Positions 41,935 to 49,737 of a stretch of DNA of 64,000 bases are shown piece by piece. Source of the stretch: Elusimicrobiota bacterium (lineage in GTDB: Bacteria > Elusimicrobiota > Elusimicrobia > UBA1565 > UBA9628); NCBI GenBank assembly GCA_016218575.1, contig JACRDN010000020.1, positions 62,001-126,000 on the forward strand, given 5' to 3'. Both the position numbers and the translations under genes were made by a program. A model generated the notes under the pieces. That model made no database searches. It was given only the letters and a program-made list of their open reading frames with translations, and had not been told where the DNA came from. Within the stretch, counting starts at the first letter, position 1. Every line of letters starts with the position of its first letter.

Positions 41935-42549
41935 ATGAAGAGAGGCGCTTTCATCGTCCTGGAAGGGCCCGACAAAAGCGGGAAATCAACCCAAGCGACG
42001 ATGCTGGCCAGGCATCTACGCCGGGCGGGCATCCCCTTCGTCCATACCCGAGAGCCGGGGGGAACCTCCTTCGCCGAGGCCGTGCGCCGCGTGCTCCTCG
42101 ACCCCAAGCATAAGGTAGCGCCCCTGGCCGAGCTCCTTTTATACGAGGCGGCCCGGGCCCAGCACACCGAGGAGAAGCTCCGTCCGGCCTTGGAGCGCGG
42201 CGAGCTCGTGCTTTGCGAGCGTTACACCTTGGCAACCTTAGCTTACCAGGGCTTCGCTCGGGGCCTTCCCATGGGCCTGGTGCGGGGCTTGAACCGGACG
42301 GCTACGGGGGGGCTCAAGCCGGATCTGACCATCGTCCTCGACATCCCCGAAGCCCAGTTCGCCAAGCGCGACAAGGACAGGAGGCACGACCGCCTGGAAC
42401 GGGAATCCTCGCTTTTCAGAAAGAAGGTCCGCCAAGGCTACCGGGCCCTGGCGCGGCGCGAGCCGGGAGTGGTCCTTTTAAACGGCAGGCGGATCCTCGA
42501 AAGCGTCCACCAGGACATCCTGCGCCGGATCGCGAGGTTCCTGCCGTGA
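41935..42549 (+). CDS. tmk: thymidylate kinase
   Basis: Phosphorylates dTMP to dTDP. The 204-residue protein has the P-loop GPDKSGKST (residues 10-18), the DR(Y/F)-type CERYTLATLAYQGFARG and the lid around RRHDRLERESSLFRKKV. It is 20 bases after the pilus gene and its stop overlaps holB (GTGA), the common tmk-holB order. With thyX and dcd it supplies dTTP. Confidence 0.96.
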   Translation: MKRGAFIVLEGPDKSGKSTQATMLARHLRRAGIPFVHTREPGGTSFAEAVRRVLLDPKHKVAPLAELLLYEAARAQHTEEKLRPALERGELVLCERYTLATLAYQGFARGLPMGLVRGLNRTATGGLKPDLTIVLDIPEAQFAKRDKDRRHDRLERESSLFRKKVRQGYRALARREPGVVLLNGRRILESVHQDILRRIARFLP

Positions 42550-43472
42550 TTTTTTCCGCGATAAAGGGGCAGGAGCGCGCGGCTCGCCTCCTCGAGGGCT
42601 TCCTCAAGAACCGAAGGCTCCCTTCGGCCCTCCTCCTGGCCGGTCTCGATGGCGTGGGCAAGGCCCTCATGGCCCGGGAGCTGGCCAAGGCCCTGGTCTG
42701 CGCCGAGCCCAAGGGCATGGAGCCCTGCGGCGCGTGCCCCGACTGCCTCATGGCGGACAAGGGAGTCCATCCCGACATCAAGTCGGTCAACGCCGCCTAT
42801 CAAGCGAGCCTGCGTCAGGAGGAGGCCGGCAAGCAAAGGACTCTCCGCGTAGAGACGGTCCGGCACCTGCGCCGGGATATGGAAATGGAATCCATGAGCG
42901 GCGGCTGGAAAACGGCCATAATGGAGGAGGCCCACTCCCTCGAGATCGAGGCGGCCAACGCCCTTCTGAAAATACTGGAGGAGCCGCCGCGCAAAACCCT
43001 TTGGATATTGACCACTTCCCAAAAAGAAAGGCTTCCCAAGACCGTCCTCTCTCGTTGCTTCTGCGTGCGCTTGGCGCCGCTGAAGGAATCCGTCATAGAG
43101 AAAATCCTAATGGAGAGAGGGTTAGACTCCGACCGGGCCAAGAGCTCGGCCCGGTCATCCGAAGGCTCGGCCAGCCGCGCGATAGAGCTTTGCCAAGCCC
43201 AGCTCCCGACGCTGGAGGACCCTCTGGCGGCTTTCGCGGCGGCCGAGAGCCTGCCCAAGGAGCTTTACCAGGCCCGGACCTCGGCCGAACTCGCCCTGTT
43301 CGCCCTCGGCCAAAATCTTCGCCTGAAGATATTGAGCGGCCGAGCCCCTTTCTCCAAGGTGGAGAACGCCCTGCGCCGGATCCAGACCCTGCGCTCGGCC
43401 CTGCGCTCCAACGCCGACCCGAAAGCGGTCCTGGCCCTGGCCTGCCTGGAAGCCCAAGGATGCCTCTCATGA
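42546..43472 (+). CDS. holB: DNA polymerase III delta-prime subunit
   Basis: Clamp-loader subunit. The 308-residue protein has GLDGVGKALMARELAKAL, the degenerate Walker A of delta-prime, a zinc site (CGACPDCLM), KTAIMEEAHSLEIEAANALLKILEEPP and an SRC motif (LSRCFCVRL). The start is a GTG at 42546 overlapping the tmk stop; it gives the family start VIFSAIKGQERA. The stop shares ATGA with metG. Standard clamp-loader gene of the chromosome replicase. Confidence 0.94.
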   Translation: MIFSAIKGQERAARLLEGFLKNRRLPSALLLAGLDGVGKALMARELAKALVCAEPKGMEPCGACPDCLMADKGVHPDIKSVNAAYQASLRQEEAGKQRTLRVETVRHLRRDMEMESMSGGWKTAIMEEAHSLEIEAANALLKILEEPPRKTLWILTTSQKERLPKTVLSRCFCVRLAPLKESVIEKILMERGLDSDRAKSSARSSEGSASRAIELCQAQLPTLEDPLAAFAAAESLPKELYQARTSAELALFALGQNLRLKILSGRAPFSKVENALRRIQTLRSALRSNADPKAVLALACLEAQGCLS

Positions 43473-45004
43473 AAAAGTTTTACATCACCACTCCCATCTA
43501 CTACATCAACGCAGCACCCCACATCGGCCACGCCTATACCACGGTCGCGGCGGACGCCTTGAGCCGATTCCTCAGGAGCAGGGGCCAACCTTGCCATCTC
43601 CTGACTGGGACCGACGAGCACGGAGCCAAGATCGAGCAGGCGGCCAAGGATTCGGGCACGACCCCCCAAGCCTACGCGGACCGGATTTCCGAGAAATTCC
43701 GGGAGCTCTGGCGCCACCTCGACGTGCATTATGACGATTTCATCCGCACCACGGAGCCGAGGCACGAGAAAAGGGTCCAGGAGGTATTCGCGACCCTGTT
43801 GAAGTCCGGCGACATCTACGCCGGGCATTACCGCGGCTATTACTGCATCGCCTGCGAGACGTATTGGACCAAGGAGCAGGCCGCGCAGCCACCCAAGGGC
43901 AAGGAGGGGCTTTTCTGCCCCAATCAGGACTGCGGTCGCGCCCTCCAGCTGGTGGAGGAGGACAGCTACTTCTTCCGCTTGTCCCGGTACCAGGAAAGGC
44001 TCCTGAAACATTACGCCGAGCATCCCGAGTTCCTGCGTCCCGCCCACCGAGGCAACGAGATACTGAGTTTCGTGCGTTCGGGCCTCCAGGACATTTCGGT
44101 TTCGCGGGCCAAGGTCAAATGGGGCATCCCGGTGCCGGGTGATCCCGGGCAGACGGTCTACGTCTGGTTCGACGCGCTTCTCAACTACGCCTCGGCCTGC
44201 GGGGAAGGGGCGACATTCCAGGAGCTTTGGCCCGCCGACGTCCACATCGTGGGCAAGGAGATTTACCGTTTCCACGCCGTGATCTGGCCGGCCATGCTCA
44301 TGGCCTTGGGGCTTCCCCTACCGTCCCAAGTCTTCGCCCATGGCTGGTGGACGGTGGACGGCGAGAAAATGTCCAAATCCAAGGGGAACTTCGTCGACCC
44401 CTACGAACTCACCAGAGAGTTCGGGGTGGACGCTTTCCGCTATTTCCTCCTGCGCGAGATACCCTTCGGCCACGACGGGGATTTTTCCCGGGAGGCCCTG
44501 CGCAAGCGCTACAACGCCGATCTTGCCAATGACCTTGGGAACCTGGTGTCCCGGGTCGTGGAGATGGTGGACAAGTTCCTGGGCGGGACTTTGCCCAAGC
44601 GCCCCAACCCCGAGAAGGATTTTTTCCCCCGCTCCGTGGCCCAAAAAACAAAGGAGATCGAGGCCCGCATGAACGAACTCGACTTCAGCCAGGCCTTGAG
44701 CCTCATCTGGAGCGTGATCGGGGAGCTCAACCAAAGGATCAACGAGCAGGCTCCCTGGAAGGTCTACAAGACCGACCCAGAGAAGGTCAAGGTGATCCTC
44801 TTCGACTTGGTATGGTCCTTGCGCATCGTGGCGGGGTGGATCGAGCCCTTCATGCCCCAGACCGCGGCCAAGATCCAGGCTCAGCTCGGGGTGCGGCAGT
44901 TCCCGAGCCCGTTCACAGCCGATAAGATCCTGGCCGGAGAGACCTTCAGCTCCGGAAAAATCACTAAGGGCCCGGTTCTTTTCCCCCGGAAACAAGGGAC
45001 CTGA
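43469..45004 (+). CDS. metG: methionyl-tRNA synthetase
   Basis: Charges tRNA-Met. The 511-residue protein is class I: ITTPIYYINAAPHIGHAY has the HIGH motif, and EKMSKSKGNFV has KMSKS. A zinc-binding insertion is present (CIACETYWTKEQ...CPNQDCG). There is no C-terminal dimer/tRNA-binding EMAP domain, as in other short MetG forms. The ATG at 43469 is preferred because AAGGA lies 9 bases upstream; an ATG at 43460 also fits. The 3' end overlaps the convergent pssA by 41 bases. Confidence 0.96.
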   Translation: MKKFYITTPIYYINAAPHIGHAYTTVAADALSRFLRSRGQPCHLLTGTDEHGAKIEQAAKDSGTTPQAYADRISEKFRELWRHLDVHYDDFIRTTEPRHEKRVQEVFATLLKSGDIYAGHYRGYYCIACETYWTKEQAAQPPKGKEGLFCPNQDCGRALQLVEEDSYFFRLSRYQERLLKHYAEHPEFLRPAHRGNEILSFVRSGLQDISVSRAKVKWGIPVPGDPGQTVYVWFDALLNYASACGEGATFQELWPADVHIVGKEIYRFHAVIWPAMLMALGLPLPSQVFAHGWWTVDGEKMSKSKGNFVDPYELTREFGVDAFRYFLLREIPFGHDGDFSREALRKRYNADLANDLGNLVSRVVEMVDKFLGGTLPKRPNPEKDFFPRSVAQKTKEIEARMNELDFSQALSLIWSVIGELNQRINEQAPWKVYKTDPEKVKVILFDLVWSLRIVAGWIEPFMPQTAAKIQAQLGVRQFPSPFTADKILAGETFSSGKITKGPVLFPRKQGT

Positions 45005-45752
45005 GAAGCCCGACCAGCCAGCCCACCGGCCCCAGAAGGACATAAACCAAGGCCAGCAGGAACAAAGTGTTCTGCGGGTAGATGAATATAAGCCACGCCC
45101 CCAGAACGAAGCCCACCACGCCCACAACCGAGCGGAACTGGAAGAGATTGGGCTGCTTGAAGGCCGGGTAAGGAATGGTCGAGATCATCAAGAGCCCTAT
45201 CAGCACGACCATGGCCGGGCCCAAGCCGTAAAGGAACGGAATCTGGTCCATGAGGAACTTCCAGGTCTGGGTGGGGCGTCCCTCCTCGACGATCTGGTAA
45301 AGGAGGACGAAGGCGGCCAGGAACCCGGCGCCCCCGGGAATGGGCAGGCCGGTAAAATGGGATTTGCTGCCGCCGCTGTCATGGGCCACGGCGTTAAAGC
45401 GGGCCAGCCTCAAGCCGCCGCAGAGGGCGAAGAAGAACGCCATGGGGTAGCCCCAGGCGCCGTAGTCCTTGAGAATGAAGGCGTACATCATGTGGGCCGG
45501 CGCGATGCCGAAGGTCAGGAAATCAGAAAGGGAGTCGAATTCGATGCCGAACTGCGACTCGCCATGAACCAGCCGCGCCACGCGCCCGTCCAGCGAGTCG
45601 AAGAATATGCCAAGGATGATGGCCGTGGCCGCGGGGACGAATTCCCCCCTTTGGGAGGCAAGCAGGGAGTAAAAGCCGCAGGCCATGTTCCCCACGGTGA
45701 AAAGGGAGGGAGCCAGGACCTGGCCGCCCCGCTTCAAGGTTATCTTGTCCAT
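44964..45752 (-). CDS. pssA: CDP-diacylglycerol-serine O-phosphatidyltransferase
   Basis: Makes phosphatidylserine from CDP-diacylglycerol and serine, in the membrane. The 262-residue protein has the CDP-alcohol motif DGRVARLVHGESQFGIEFDSLSD (D-G-x2-A-R-x8-G-x3-D-x3-D) and several hydrophobic helices. The start at 45752 (MDKITLKRGG) follows the family. It overlaps psd by 13 bases upstream. Its C-terminus is encoded by the antisense of the last 41 bases of metG, a tail-to-tail overlap. Confidence 0.93.
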   Translation of the reverse strand: MDKITLKRGGQVLAPSLFTVGNMACGFYSLLASQRGEFVPAATAIILGIFFDSLDGRVARLVHGESQFGIEFDSLSDFLTFGIAPAHMMYAFILKDYGAWGYPMAFFFALCGGLRLARFNAVAHDSGGSKSHFTGLPIPGGAGFLAAFVLLYQIVEEGRPTQTWKFLMDQIPFLYGLGPAMVVLIGLLMISTIPYPAFKQPNLFQFRSVVGVVGFVLGAWLIFIYPQNTLFLLALVYVLLGPVGWLVGLLRSLVSGGKEPGP

Positions 45753-46381
45753 TCGCCGATCGGGGTAAGCCCCGCCCAGACCCGCTCCCCGGGCTTGACC
45801 GAGGCCCGCGCCGAGGCCGGCAGATGCACGGCCACCTGGGAGCCGAAATAGATGATCCCGTAGCGGGCCCCAGCACCCAGGCGTTCGCCGGGTTTTGGCC
45901 AGCACTCGATGCGCCGCGCGACAAGGCCCGCGATCTGCTCGGCAACCAGCGGCTCCTGGCGGCCATCCGGCCTCAAGGTCATGACGCAGCGCTCATTGAC
46001 CTTGGCCTCGTCCCGCATCGCGGCCGCGAAGCTCCCCGGTTGGCTGTGGACCTTCTCCACGACGCCGGAGCAAGGCGCGCGCTGGACGTGCACGTCGAAA
46101 ATAGAGAGGAACACCCGCACCGTGGTCACGTCTCCGGGCCCCTCCTGGGTCACGCTCAGGACCACGCCGTCGCCGGGGGAATAAATCTTGGATGGGTCAG
46201 CCGGGCAGTCGCGATCCGGGTCGCGGAAGAAATAGGCGCAAAAGGAAGAGAAGACCAGCCCCAGCCCGGCCAGAAGCAGCCCCGGCGCGCGCCAGCCTCC
46301 GGCACCGGCGAGAAGCACCCCCGCCAAAACCGCCACCATCCCGCACGCAATAAAGCCCCATCCCTGCCTGGCTATGCTCAT
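45740..46381 (-). CDS. psd: phosphatidylserine decarboxylase, short form
   Basis: Converts phosphatidylserine to phosphatidylethanolamine. The 213-residue protein has an N-terminal membrane region (GWGFIACGMVAVLAGVLLAGAG and a second helix), then YSPGDGVVLSV, FLSIFDVHVQRAP, a KVNER stretch and the self-processing site YFGS (near residue 180), where Ser becomes the pyruvoyl group. It is the short, archaeal/bacterial type of Psd. The start at 46381 gives a clean start before the hydrophobic segment. The product works directly after PssA, with which it overlaps. Confidence 0.93.
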   Translation of the reverse strand: MSIARQGWGFIACGMVAVLAGVLLAGAGGWRAPGLLLAGLGLVFSSFCAYFFRDPDRDCPADPSKIYSPGDGVVLSVTQEGPGDVTTVRVFLSIFDVHVQRAPCSGVVEKVHSQPGSFAAAMRDEAKVNERCVMTLRPDGRQEPLVAEQIAGLVARRIECWPKPGERLGAGARYGIIYFGSQVAVHLPASARASVKPGERVWAGLTPIGEWTR

Positions 46382-46420
46382 CTTGGCTCCAAATAACAAA
46401 ACACGGGCTAAGGACTCGAT

Positions 46421-46708
46421 TGGGCAGGGCGGGACTCGAACCCACATGGCCTTGCGGCCGACGGATTTTACACGATACCCCCATATTTCCATGGGGCGTG
46501 GACTATCCCTTTCCGCCAGAGGCGGATCCCCCGTCTAGTCTCTACACCTTCCCGCTTCGCTCGAAGCGGGCTTGGCTCGGGATTAGCATGGCTTCCTAGT
46601 CTTAGGAAGATTTAGCCTTCCCCGAGTTTGAGGGATTTATTACCCTGAGGTTGCCCCCAAGGAGACCCTAATTGAGTCCGTTGCGTCTGCCAATTCCGCC
46701 ACCTGCCC
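46421..46708 (-). tRNA. tRNA-Leu (anticodon UAA) interrupted by a group I intron
   Basis: On the minus strand, exon 1 (46708 to 46675, 34 bases) begins GGGCAGGTGGCGGAATTGGC and ends in ...ACGGACT; exon 2 (46470 to 46421, 50 bases) begins TAAAATCCGT and ends with a GTTCGAG T loop and the acceptor strand CCTGCCC plus A73. The acceptor (GGGCAGG/CCTGCCC) pairs fully, a long variable arm (GGCC GCAA GGCC) fits Leu, and joining the exons gives anticodon loop CUUAAAA, i.e. anticodon UAA. CCA is not encoded. The intron splits the anticodon loop. The exon joint could be off by a base, which would alter the anticodon assignment. Confidence 0.88.
46471..46674 (-). other. group I intron within tRNA-Leu
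   Basis: A 204-nt intron. The 5' splice site lies after a U that pairs with G in P1 (exon GACUC with intron GGGUC), and the last intron base is G, as required. P7 can be drawn as GACTA/TAGTC (46536-46540 with 46501-46505), enclosing a P8-like hairpin CCGCC-AGA-GGCGG (46513-46525); a P9-like hairpin CCCCAT...ATGGGG lies next to the 3' end. A further perfect hairpin CCCGCTTCG...CGAAGCGGG lies at about 46551-46570. It is short and contains no open reading frame. Such introns are known in tRNA-Leu(UAA) of cyanobacteria and in a few other bacteria. Confidence 0.85.
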
Positions 46709-47228
46709 AATAGTGTTGCTGACAGCCCATCCATTCAAGGCGTCAACGCAGAGCCGTGCCAATTTCTGTTTTCTTTCCAGACTGAGGCAAGCGTCATAAT
46801 AGCATTGCCTCAAGATTTGCTGTGCAGCCAGCTTGCCATATTTAAGTATGAAAAGTCTCCTATTTTTATGAATTCGACCTCTAGCAAGCATATGCCTTTC
46901 GGTTTCCTTGCTAAGCCAAAAAAGAAATTCGCGGGAGGCCGAATAAATCCTTAACGACCATTGAACATTTCATTAAACCAATTGAAAGCAAGTAGCTATA
47001 AAATTCAACCCCACCAGTTTGTATATGATAGCAAACCATGCCCTTACCATTGCGTTTGATGGATATTTTATTGGAAATTTTGAGCTCTCGCCTGATATTC
47101 GCGAGGAATCCCCGACCCTTGGAAGTAATGTCAATATGTCGGCCATCGGAACTGAGATTCCCATCGGTCGCGATAAGACCGATCAGATACCATAACTTTT
47201 CAGGAGAAATTGACCGATAATCAATCAT
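46709..47228 (-). pseudogene. degenerate LAGLIDADG homing endonuclease
   Basis: The N-terminal part (47228 to 46911) has a good first LAGLIDADG helix (KLWYLIGLIATDGN) and the following fold (IDITSKGRGFLANIRRELKI, FYSYLLSIGLMKCSM). The frame then stops at 46911-46913. In another frame, the C-terminal part continues (WLSKETERHMLARGRIHKN...KYGKLAAQQILRQCYYDACLSLERKQK), which looks like the end of the same protein family. The second LAGLIDADG motif, normally in between (a DGDG stretch), is missing, so besides a frameshift at a run of T there is an internal deletion. The remnant ends right at the tRNA 5' end. It lies outside the intron, on the same strand. Confidence 0.75.
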
Positions 47229-47242
47229 ATGCCCCTACAAAT

Positions 47243-47273
47243 TATACGAGCAAACCCGCTAAAAAGTTCCATA
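47243..47273. repeat. 31-bp dispersed repeat, copy 1
   Basis: TATACGAGCAAACCCGCTAA... at 47243-47273 matches 29 of 31 bases with 51072-51102. In both places it lies just upstream, on the minus strand, of a mobile-type gene (endonuclease remnant here, ORF6N protein at 51065). On the minus strand it reads ATGGAACTTTTT, giving a short frame MELFSGFARIICRGI that stops within the endonuclease start codon (ATGA). Confidence 0.7.
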
Positions 47274-47299
47274 GGGCCTATACGTGGTTAGGCCCTATG
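47270..47299. repeat. 11-bp perfect inverted repeat (hairpin)
   Basis: CATAGGGCCTA (47270-47280) and TAGGCCCTATG (47289-47299) are exact complements with an 8-base loop. It lies between the broken endonuclease (minus) and the next gene (plus) and overlaps the end of the 31-bp repeat. No T-run follows on either strand, so it may be part of the mobile boundary or a regulator site rather than a terminator. Confidence 0.6.
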
Positions 47300-47389
47300 T
47301 CCAATCTCTTGTGGGCCTTAAAGCCCAAGGAAGGCCCTGAAGTTAAGAAATATAATTGCGCTCAAAGTATTCAAGAGAAGCTATCCCCC

Positions 47390-48046
47390 ATGACATTTCT
47401 ACCGTTGCTCCTGGCTCTAAGCTTCAGCGCCGTGCCCGTTTGCTCCAAAGACGGTCTCGAAGCCGTGAAGGCCGCTTCCGGGCTTTCGCGGCTTGGCGCA
47501 TTCCCAACAAGCTCTGCCGGCCCGACGCGATTGGCGCTCGGCGACAAAAACAAAGACGCGGTCACGGTCCGCTGCGAGCCGGAGGTCACCGAGAATCAGA
47601 GGCTTGGGCCCGAGGGCACGTTTTATCCTGTCCTCGAAATAAAGATGGATGCCCTGCGGAGCGAAAGGGCCTCTTGGATAGCAACCGGCGATTTCAAAAG
47701 CGCCCGCTATATGGCGTCTTTCTCCGTTTATTTAGCCGAACCATGTTCCGGGCGCGGTTGCGAGGGAAACCCCGATGAGTACGAGGCTGAAACCCGTGTC
47801 GTCCTGCGCAGGCTCTCGAGCGGGAAGGTCGTCGGGATTGGAAGGCGCCGGGAATTCGGGACAAACAAAAGCCTTCCGGTCATTTCAGCCGAAGCCTACA
47901 ACACGGAAGTGGCTCAAGCCATTTTAGACAGCGGGAAATCGCCTGAAAGCCAACTCCTGAACTGGGGCGATGAGAACGGATGGCAACTCGTTCCAAATGG
48001 GACCGTTTCCGTCGTTGAGTTAAGGTGCGAATTCGTTAAGCGCTGA
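47390..48046 (+). CDS. unknown secreted protein
   Basis: A 218-residue protein with a signal peptide (TFLPLLLALSFSAVPVCS). The mature part is mostly beta (VTVRCEPEV, FYPVLEIKMDAL, RYMASFSVYLAEPC, ETRVVLRRLSSGKVVGIG), with a short Cys pair (CSGRGC). No known motif is recognised. The ATG at 47390 begins the signal peptide; a longer frame from 47210 crosses the hairpin and repeat and is unlikely. A TATAAT at 47351-47356 could be the -10 but no clear -35 is present. It is the first gene of four secreted-protein genes on the plus strand. Confidence 0.65.
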   Translation: MTFLPLLLALSFSAVPVCSKDGLEAVKAASGLSRLGAFPTSSAGPTRLALGDKNKDAVTVRCEPEVTENQRLGPEGTFYPVLEIKMDALRSERASWIATGDFKSARYMASFSVYLAEPCSGRGCEGNPDEYEAETRVVLRRLSSGKVVGIGRRREFGTNKSLPVISAEAYNTEVAQAILDSGKSPESQLLNWGDENGWQLVPNGTVSVVELRCEFVKR

Positions 48047-48067
48047 CCAATTCCATCGAGGATAAAA

Positions 48068-48949
48068 ATGCCCAAATTCCATAGAAAGGCCGTCGCGTTG
48101 CTGGCTTTAATGGCGGCGATTCCGGCGACAGCCGAAAGCAGAACCGCCGGCAAGGTGCTGGTCGTCTTGTCCAGCGAGGACAAAATCACGCTGAAGAATG
48201 AGTTGGTTCACCCGACGGGATTCTTCCTGCCCGAGCTCATGGTTCCTTTGAAGAAATTGCTGGACGCCGGCTACGAGCCGGTATTCGCCAATCCCCATGG
48301 AAGCAAGCCTGTCATGGACAAGATCAGCGACACGCCTTTTTGGCTGGGCGACGCTCCCGGAGCGAGCCCTGAAGTCCGAGGCAGGGCCGGAGAAGAGTAC
48401 CGCAATTTAAGACGGCTCTGCGAAAAGCTAGGGATCTGCGGCGAGGGTTTGGTCGGAACAAAAAACGCCAAGAGCTTCTCCCAAGTCATCTCCGAGGGCC
48501 TGGATATATACGCCGCGGTCCTGGTTCCCGGAGGCCACGCTCCCATGGAAGATCTATGGAAAGACAGGGAGCTGGGCCAAATCCTGCGCTATTTCCATCT
48601 CAACCGCAAACCAACCGCCTTGATTTGCCACGGCCCGATAGCGCTGCTCTCTACTCTGGATGAGGCTGAGGGCAAGGAAGGCTGGATTTACAAGGGCTAC
48701 TCCCTCGCGGTCTTCACGACCGCCGAGGAACAGCAAGAAGAGCCCGGCCAGGACAACGCCCTCGGGGGCTACGTGAAATTTTATCCCGACCAGGCCTTGG
48801 AGACGGCGGGCGCCTCTGTCAAGAGAGCCCCGAAATGGACCTCCAACGTGGTGGTTGACCGGGAACTTATCACCGGCCAGAACCCGATGTCTGAAGAGGC
48901 CTTCGCAAACGCTCTGGTTCAATCCCTGGAAAACTATCGCCATAAATAA
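48068..48949 (+). CDS. secreted DJ-1/PfpI-family protein
   Basis: A 293-residue protein with an N-terminal signal peptide (RKAVALLALMAAIPATA). The DJ-1/PfpI/glutamine-amidotransferase-like fold has VPGGHAPMEDLW and the nucleophile elbow ALICHGPIAL (Cys187), followed by an FTTAEEQQEE stretch. The size and insertions are closest to the Hsp31/chaperone-glyoxalase type. Its likely role is repair of glycated or damaged components in the periplasm, by family inference. It is 21 bases after the unknown gene and 6 bases before the DUF481 gene. Confidence 0.86.
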   Translation: MPKFHRKAVALLALMAAIPATAESRTAGKVLVVLSSEDKITLKNELVHPTGFFLPELMVPLKKLLDAGYEPVFANPHGSKPVMDKISDTPFWLGDAPGASPEVRGRAGEEYRNLRRLCEKLGICGEGLVGTKNAKSFSQVISEGLDIYAAVLVPGGHAPMEDLWKDRELGQILRYFHLNRKPTALICHGPIALLSTLDEAEGKEGWIYKGYSLAVFTTAEEQQEEPGQDNALGGYVKFYPDQALETAGASVKRAPKWTSNVVVDRELITGQNPMSEEAFANALVQSLENYRHK

Positions 48950-48955
48950 GCCTCC

Positions 48956-49735
48956 ATGAAATCAGCTCTGCTGTTGTGCGCGCTGACGGCCCTCATCCAT
49001 CAAACCGCTTGGGCGCAATTCCCCTCGCTGAGGGCCACGGACACCCGGACCTCGACCCCGGAAGCCGTGATGCAGGACCGCAAGGACTGGGGCTTGGACC
49101 TGGCCTTCGGCGGCAACTTCAACCGCGGCAACACCGACGTAGACTACATCAGCGGCGGGTTCTCGGCGTTCAAGGCCTGGTCGGACTCCAGCGCCTATCT
49201 CAACGGCTCGATGATTTACAACACCTTCGGGTCCCGGAAAATTCTAAACCAGGGAAGCCTCACGGCGCGCTACGACCGCGAAATCCAGCGGCCCTGGAAA
49301 ATTTTCGCTTTCAACACAAATGCCTACAATGAATTCATCCGCCTGGACTACCGGAGCACCACCGGAGTCGGCCCTTGGTACGACGCCCAATGGGGAGAAG
49401 TAAAACACGGCTTGAGCCTGGCCATCACCCATGAGTACGAGAATTTCAAGGGAGGCCTGGCGGAGAGCGCCGCCCGGCTGTCCCTGCGCGACGTCCTGCG
49501 CCTGCCCCTCTCGCAGGCCGCCGAGCTCCGAGCGGACTTCTTTTACCGCCCCAAGATGGATGCGATCGGCGATTACCACCTTTTCGCCGAGATCGGCCTC
49601 GAGACGATTATTTGGAAGCGGAACCTTGGGCTCAAGCTCGCCTGGATCGACGAATACGACAGCCGGCCCCAGCCGGGCGTCAAGCCCAACGACGCCCTGT
49701 GGCTGAGCGCCGTCACCTTGCATTTTGGAGAATAA
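48956..49735 (+). CDS. outer-membrane protein, DUF481 type
   Basis: A 259-residue protein with a signal peptide (KSALLLCALTALIHQTAWA) and a chain of short amphipathic beta strands with alternating aromatic residues (DLAFGGNFNRGNTDVDYISGGFSAF, WKIFAFNTNAYNEFIRLDYRSTTGVG, YHLFAEIGLETIIWKRNLGLKLAW), ending in a strand with terminal hydrophobics. This is the pattern of DUF481, a family of putative outer-membrane beta-barrels. It supports a Gram-negative envelope. Substrate unknown. Coupled with the DJ-1 and 49738 genes. Confidence 0.8.
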   Translation: MKSALLLCALTALIHQTAWAQFPSLRATDTRTSTPEAVMQDRKDWGLDLAFGGNFNRGNTDVDYISGGFSAFKAWSDSSAYLNGSMIYNTFGSRKILNQGSLTARYDREIQRPWKIFAFNTNAYNEFIRLDYRSTTGVGPWYDAQWGEVKHGLSLAITHEYENFKGGLAESAARLSLRDVLRLPLSQAAELRADFFYRPKMDAIGDYHLFAEIGLETIIWKRNLGLKLAWIDEYDSRPQPGVKPNDALWLSAVTLHFGE

Positions 49736-49737
49736 AA

